Source: a bacterium (GTDB taxonomy: Bacteria > Actinomycetota > Acidimicrobiia > UBA5794 > ZC4RG35). Taken from it: 8,761 nucleotides of DNA. Below the pieces are notes generated by a model, which was given only the letters and a program-made list of their open reading frames with translations, had not been told where the DNA came from and made no database searches. The stretch spans positions 1 to 8,761 of the forward strand of contig JAPPKR010000039.1 in the NCBI GenBank assembly GCA_028819835.1, given 5' to 3'. Below, in pieces: positions 6,187-8,761 of the stretch (positions are counted from its first letter, which is position 1; every line of letters begins with the position of its first letter). The position numbers and the translations under genes are program-made.

Positions 6187-6406
6187 TGCCCCAAAACATT
6201 AATCCAAACATCTGACCTCACTAGTGTTGGTTTGCGCTCTTCCTGGTGAGAGCGCGTCCGTAACGCCGACCGCGGTGCCCGTTGGGCGGGGGTGTGGTTC
6301 CATCAAGAGAGCAACTGACCGGGGACCAGAGGGAGGTACCCACAGGCCGGAGACCTCGCCTGCGTCGTCCGAGACCCTCAGAGAGCACACGGATCTCAAG
6401 GACATC
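6187..6406. promoter_or_regulatory. Divergent trmD/hpnC intergenic region
   Basis: This 220-base gap must hold the promoters of trmD (minus) and hpnC (plus). Its trmD-proximal end (about 6190-6215) is clearly AT-richer than the rest. On the minus strand TAATGT (plus 6196-6201) is a -10-like hexamer nine bases before the trmD ATG, suggesting a very short leader; no good -35 box is seen. The hpnC side is GC-rich, so hpnC would have a leader of up to about 200 bases if its promoter also lies in the AT-rich end. The hpnC frame is open back to GTG 6224-6226, but the residues it would add are hydrophilic, with many Pro, Ser, Thr and Arg residues, unlike family N-termini. No known riboswitch pattern was recognised. 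Confidence 0.4.
6398..6402 (+). promoter_or_regulatory. Ribosome-binding site deciding the hpnC start
   Basis: AAGGA lies four bases before the ATG at 6407-6409. No comparable sequence precedes the earlier in-frame GTG and TTG codons (6224, 6227), so it supports starting HpnC at MARAGHENFPV. Confidence 0.5.
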
Positions 6407-7234
6407 ATGGCCCGAGCTGGCCACGAGAACTTCCCGGTGGCGCTGAGAGCGCTGCCCGACGGTCTGCGCCGCCACCTGCAAGCCATATACGGATATGCCC
6501 GCCTCACCGACAATCTGGGCGACGAGTACCCCGAGGACCGCCTGGCCGCCTTGGACTGGCTGGAGCAACAACTGGACAAGCTGTTCGCCGGAAACGCCTC
6601 CCACCCCGTTTTCCGCGCACTACTACCCACGGTCGAGGCCTTCGGGCTCTCCCGCACTCCGTTCGACCGGTTGCTGGCCGCCAACCGGATGGATCAGCTT
6701 AAGAAGAGCTATGCAGACTGGGACGAATTGATGGAATACTGCCGGCTATCGGCGAACCCCGTTGGACATCTGGTCCTGGCCGTCTTCGAAGCGGCCACAG
6801 ACGACCGCCTCGCCGCCTCGGACGCGGTGTGCAGCGGCCTTCAGGTCTTGGAGCACCTCCAGGACCTGGGCGAGGACGCCAGGGCAGGCCGAATCTACAT
6901 GCCCGCCGATGACATGGAACGCTTCGGATGCACTCCCGGGGACCTGCTGGCGCCGACGACCGGAGAGAGGCTGCGAAGGCTGGTCGCTCACCAGGTCGGG
7001 CGCACCCGCGGAATGATCGAGGAGGGACGGTGGCTGGTGGCCTCCCTGAGGGGATACCCACGCCTCGCCGTCGCCGGATTCGTGGCCGGGGGCCTGGCCG
7101 GCCTGGACGCCATCTCGGCGGCGCGCTTCGACGTGCTGGGCGGCAACCGCCAAGCCGGGGATCTGCGGCTCATCCGCCGGCTAGTCCCTCTGTACCTGGG
7201 CTCGGTGGTCCGCCGGCGACGGCCTGCTCCATGA
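6407..7234 (+). CDS. hpnC: Hydroxysqualene synthase HpnC (squalene/phytoene synthase family)
   Basis: Starting at ATG 6407 the protein has 275 residues, close to the HpnC norm. HpnC converts presqualene diphosphate into hydroxysqualene, the middle step of the HpnD-HpnC-HpnE route to squalene. It starts with the HpnC hallmark HENFPVALRALP (6-17), followed by AIYGYARLTDNLGDE (26-40), whose DxxxD (Asp35, Asp39) binds diphosphate through magnesium. YCRLSANPVG (111-120) is typical of HpnC, and the second acidic motif is EHLQDLGEDARAGRIYMP (149-166). In that motif His150 stands where HpnD and many relatives have Asn; I believe this is common in actinobacterial HpnC, so it is a subtype mark rather than damage. 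The gene overlaps hpnD by four bases (ATGA), implying coupled translation. The upstream-extended reading from 6224 is less likely for lack of a ribosome-binding site. Confidence 0.92.
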   Translation: MARAGHENFPVALRALPDGLRRHLQAIYGYARLTDNLGDEYPEDRLAALDWLEQQLDKLFAGNASHPVFRALLPTVEAFGLSRTPFDRLLAANRMDQLKKSYADWDELMEYCRLSANPVGHLVLAVFEAATDDRLAASDAVCSGLQVLEHLQDLGEDARAGRIYMPADDMERFGCTPGDLLAPTTGERLRRLVAHQVGRTRGMIEEGRWLVASLRGYPRLAVAGFVAGGLAGLDAISAARFDVLGGNRQAGDLRLIRRLVPLYLGSVVRRRRPAP

Positions 7235-8103
7235 TCACCCCGGAGTCGGCCTACCGGCGGTGCGAGGAGATCACTTGGGCCGAGGCTCGCAACTTCGCCT
7301 ACGGCATCCGTTTGCTTCCAACTCCCAAGCGCCATGCCATGGCGGCGCTGTACGCCATGTCCAGGCGCATCGACGACGTTGGTGACGGTGACTGGTCGAG
7401 GGACCGTAAGCTTGCCGCCCTGGAACATCTTCACTCGGCGATCGGAACATTGGAGGAGGGCAGGGTCTCGGACCCCTCCGATCCGGTTCTGGTTGCCGTG
7501 GCCCACGCCGCCGGTCAATACCCCATTCCCGTCGGGGCGCTCCACGAGATCGTGGAGGGATGCGAGCAGGACGTAAGGGGCGAGACCTACCTGACCATGG
7601 AGGACACGGTCCGCTACTGCCGCCTTGTGGCCGGTTCGGTCGGCCGCCTGTCCCTGGGTGTTTTCGGGACCAAGGCGAACCGGCGCCTTCAACCGGATGT
7701 GGAAGCCTCGCGTCTTGCGGACGACTTGGGGGTGGCTCTGCAACTCACCAACATTCTGCGTGATCTCCGCGAGGACCACCAGATGGGACGAATCTACCTT
7801 CCCGAGCAGGAACGGGACCGCTTTGGAGTAGTCCCGGGCCAGTGGGCCCCGCCCGACAGGGTGGGGGCTTTGATAAAGCATGTCGCTGAACAGGCGGTTG
7901 CCTGGTTCGAACGGGGCCTGGTGTTGCTTGGCTACCTGGACCACCGAAGCAGAGCCTGCACGGCCGCCATGGCCGGCATCTACCGGCGGTTGCTGGATCG
8001 CATTCTCGCCCAGCCCACCCGTCCGCTCACCGAACGCGTCAGCCTCTCTCGTCGGGAGAAGGCGCTCGTGGCCCTGCGCAGCGTTTCCGGTCTTCGCCCG
8101 TGA
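7231..8103 (+). CDS. hpnD: Presqualene diphosphate synthase HpnD
   Basis: A 290-residue trans-isoprenyl synthase that condenses two farnesyl diphosphates head to head into presqualene diphosphate, the first step of the hpnCDE route. Visible: an N-terminal NFAYGIRLLPTPKR (21-34), where the NF.YGI.LLP pattern is typical of HpnD; first acidic motif MSRRIDDVGD (43-52) with Asp48 and Asp52; EGCEQDVRG (109-117); YCRLVAGSVG (129-138); and second acidic motif NILRDLREDHQMGRIYLP (174-191) with Asp178 and Asp182. Both magnesium-binding motifs are complete. ATG 7231 is chosen because it overlaps the hpnC stop (ATGA) and gives a normal N-terminus; the frame is open farther upstream only because it shadows hpnC. 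The stop overlaps the next start as GTGA. HpnC and HpnD are related family members, consistent with an old duplication. Confidence 0.95.
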   Translation: MITPESAYRRCEEITWAEARNFAYGIRLLPTPKRHAMAALYAMSRRIDDVGDGDWSRDRKLAALEHLHSAIGTLEEGRVSDPSDPVLVAVAHAAGQYPIPVGALHEIVEGCEQDVRGETYLTMEDTVRYCRLVAGSVGRLSLGVFGTKANRRLQPDVEASRLADDLGVALQLTNILRDLREDHQMGRIYLPEQERDRFGVVPGQWAPPDRVGALIKHVAEQAVAWFERGLVLLGYLDHRSRACTAAMAGIYRRLLDRILAQPTRPLTERVSLSRREKALVALRSVSGLRP

Positions 8104-8761
8104 GTGACAGCCCGAACCGGGTCCTGGTGGTGGGAGGCGGATTGGCCGGATTGGCTGCGGCGGTGGAAGCCGTCGACCGGGGAGCCAACGTGACACTGCT
8201 GGAGCGGCGTCCCCGTCTGGGCGGCGCCACCTGGTCGTTCCAGCGCCGGGGGATCTGGTTCGACAACGGCCAGCATGTGTTCCTGCGTTGCTGCACCGCC
8301 TACCGGACATTCCTCAAGCGAATCGGCGCAGCGGACCGCGTATTCCTCCAGCGCCGACTGGACATTCCCGTGCTCCGCCCCGGCGGGCCAAGCGGCGCCA
8401 TCCGGCGCACCGCCGGTCCCGCGCCGGTGCATCTGGCTCCGGCGTTGCTGACCTATCCCCACCTGAAGTTCCGCCAGCGGCTGGGGGTGCTGCGAGCAGG
8501 GAGGGCTCTCCGCCGTCTCGATCCCGACGATCCGGCGCTGGACGACGTTGCGTTCGGCGACTGGCTCTCCGAACACGGCCAAGACCCGGCCGCCGTAGAG
8601 ACCTTCTGGGACCTGGTGGTGTTGCCCACGGTCAATGTCACGGCGGCCCAAGCATCCCTGAAGCTCGCCGCAAAGGTGTTCGTGACCGGACTGCTGACCG
8701 ACGCCACCGCGGCCGACATCGGCTGGTCCAGGGTGCCCCTGGCGGCCCTGCACGGCGACGC
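8100..8761 (+). CDS. hpnE: Hydroxysqualene dehydroxylase HpnE, N-terminal part (runs off the right edge)
   Basis: About 220 residues of an FAD-dependent amine-oxidase-type flavoprotein are visible. HpnE reduces hydroxysqualene to squalene, the last step of the pathway. The dinucleotide-binding fold is at the N-terminus: RVLVVGGGLAGLAAAVEA (7-24) with GxGxxG, an acidic strand end LLERRPRLGG (33-42), then ATWSFQRRGIWFDNGQHVFL (43-62), whose NGQHVFL with the following Cys-Cys-Thr-x-Tyr is characteristic of squalene-associated HpnE. The start is GTG 8100-8102, overlapping the hpnD stop as GTGA; no better start is in frame. The C-terminal half, including the rest of the FAD and substrate site, lies outside the window, so intactness cannot be judged. 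Context (directly after hpnC and hpnD) makes the assignment strong. Confidence 0.93.
   Translation, partial: MSDSPNRVLVVGGGLAGLAAAVEAVDRGANVTLLERRPRLGGATWSFQRRGIWFDNGQHVFLRCCTAYRTFLKRIGAADRVFLQRRLDIPVLRPGGPSGAIRRTAGPAPVHLAPALLTYPHLKFRQRLGVLRAGRALRRLDPDDPALDDVAFGDWLSEHGQDPAAVETFWDLVVLPTVNVTAAQASLKLAAKVFVTGLLTDATAADIGWSRVPLAALHGD

Noticed and set aside
6270..6360. Riboswitch or tRNA in the hpnC leader
   Set aside because: Small GC stems and a GGTACC palindrome are present, but no conserved aptamer core, T-loop or anticodon arm could be recognised.
6988..8310. A 440-codon minus-strand open frame opposite hpnC, hpnD and hpnE
   Set aside because: It spans three recognised genes in antisense, has no recognisable motif and is rich in Arg, Gly and Pro, as expected for a shadow frame.
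7980..8753. A 257-codon minus-strand open frame opposite hpnE
   Set aside because: Opposite a clear FAD-binding protein; Gln/Gly/Arg-rich with no family features.
1..8761. Mobile elements, CRISPR arrays, defence or secondary-metabolite systems
   Set aside because: No direct-repeat arrays, terminal inverted repeats or transposase were found. The xerC fragment is in its usual place after dprA, so it is more likely the housekeeping recombinase than an integrase of an island.

Overview
This high-GC window looks like a chromosomal housekeeping segment of an actinobacterium, possibly one outside the best-studied orders (the class is an inference). The main clue is gene order. Reading right to left on the minus strand it is trmD, rplS, lepB, yraN, [crotonase], comM (yifB), dprA, xerC. 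This is close to the actinobacterial trmD-rplS-lepB-(rnhB)-yraN-comM-dprA-xerC arrangement known from Mycobacterium and Streptomyces. Frequent GTG/TTG starts and many overlapping stop/start codons fit that background.

Layout. Positions 1-253 (minus) hold the N-terminal part of a XerC-type tyrosine recombinase that runs off the left edge. Positions 364-2921 (minus) hold dprA and comM, overlapping through TTGA. Positions 3029-3805 (minus) hold a crotonase-superfamily enzyme whose residues look more isomerase-like than classical hydratase-like. A 37-residue single-pass membrane protein is read on the plus strand at 3847-3960, an island among minus-strand genes. Positions 3965-5442 (minus) hold yraN, lepB and rplS. 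trmD is at 5500-6186 (minus). A 220-bp divergent gap separates trmD from a plus-strand cluster hpnC-hpnD-hpnE (6407 to the right edge), whose genes overlap through ATGA and GTGA.

How the genes work together. hpnCDE encode the three-step route from farnesyl diphosphate to squalene: presqualene diphosphate by HpnD, hydroxysqualene by HpnC, squalene by HpnE. This is the usual supply line for hopanoids. A cyclase would be expected beyond the right edge but is not visible. trmD/rplS serve translation and lepB serves protein export. comM and dprA process incoming single-stranded DNA during natural transformation, and xerC resolves chromosome dimers.

I see no mobile element, CRISPR array, RNA gene or new defence system. 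The most unusual points are modest: a probable CTG start for lepB overlapping the rplS stop; a strong two-part hairpin between trmD and rplS; an opposite-strand mini membrane protein inside the block; a crotonase inserted beside comM; and hopanoid genes where rimM/rpsP often lie upstream of trmD. No gene-free stretch exceeds 300 bases. The longest, 6187-6406, is the trmD/hpnC divergent region.
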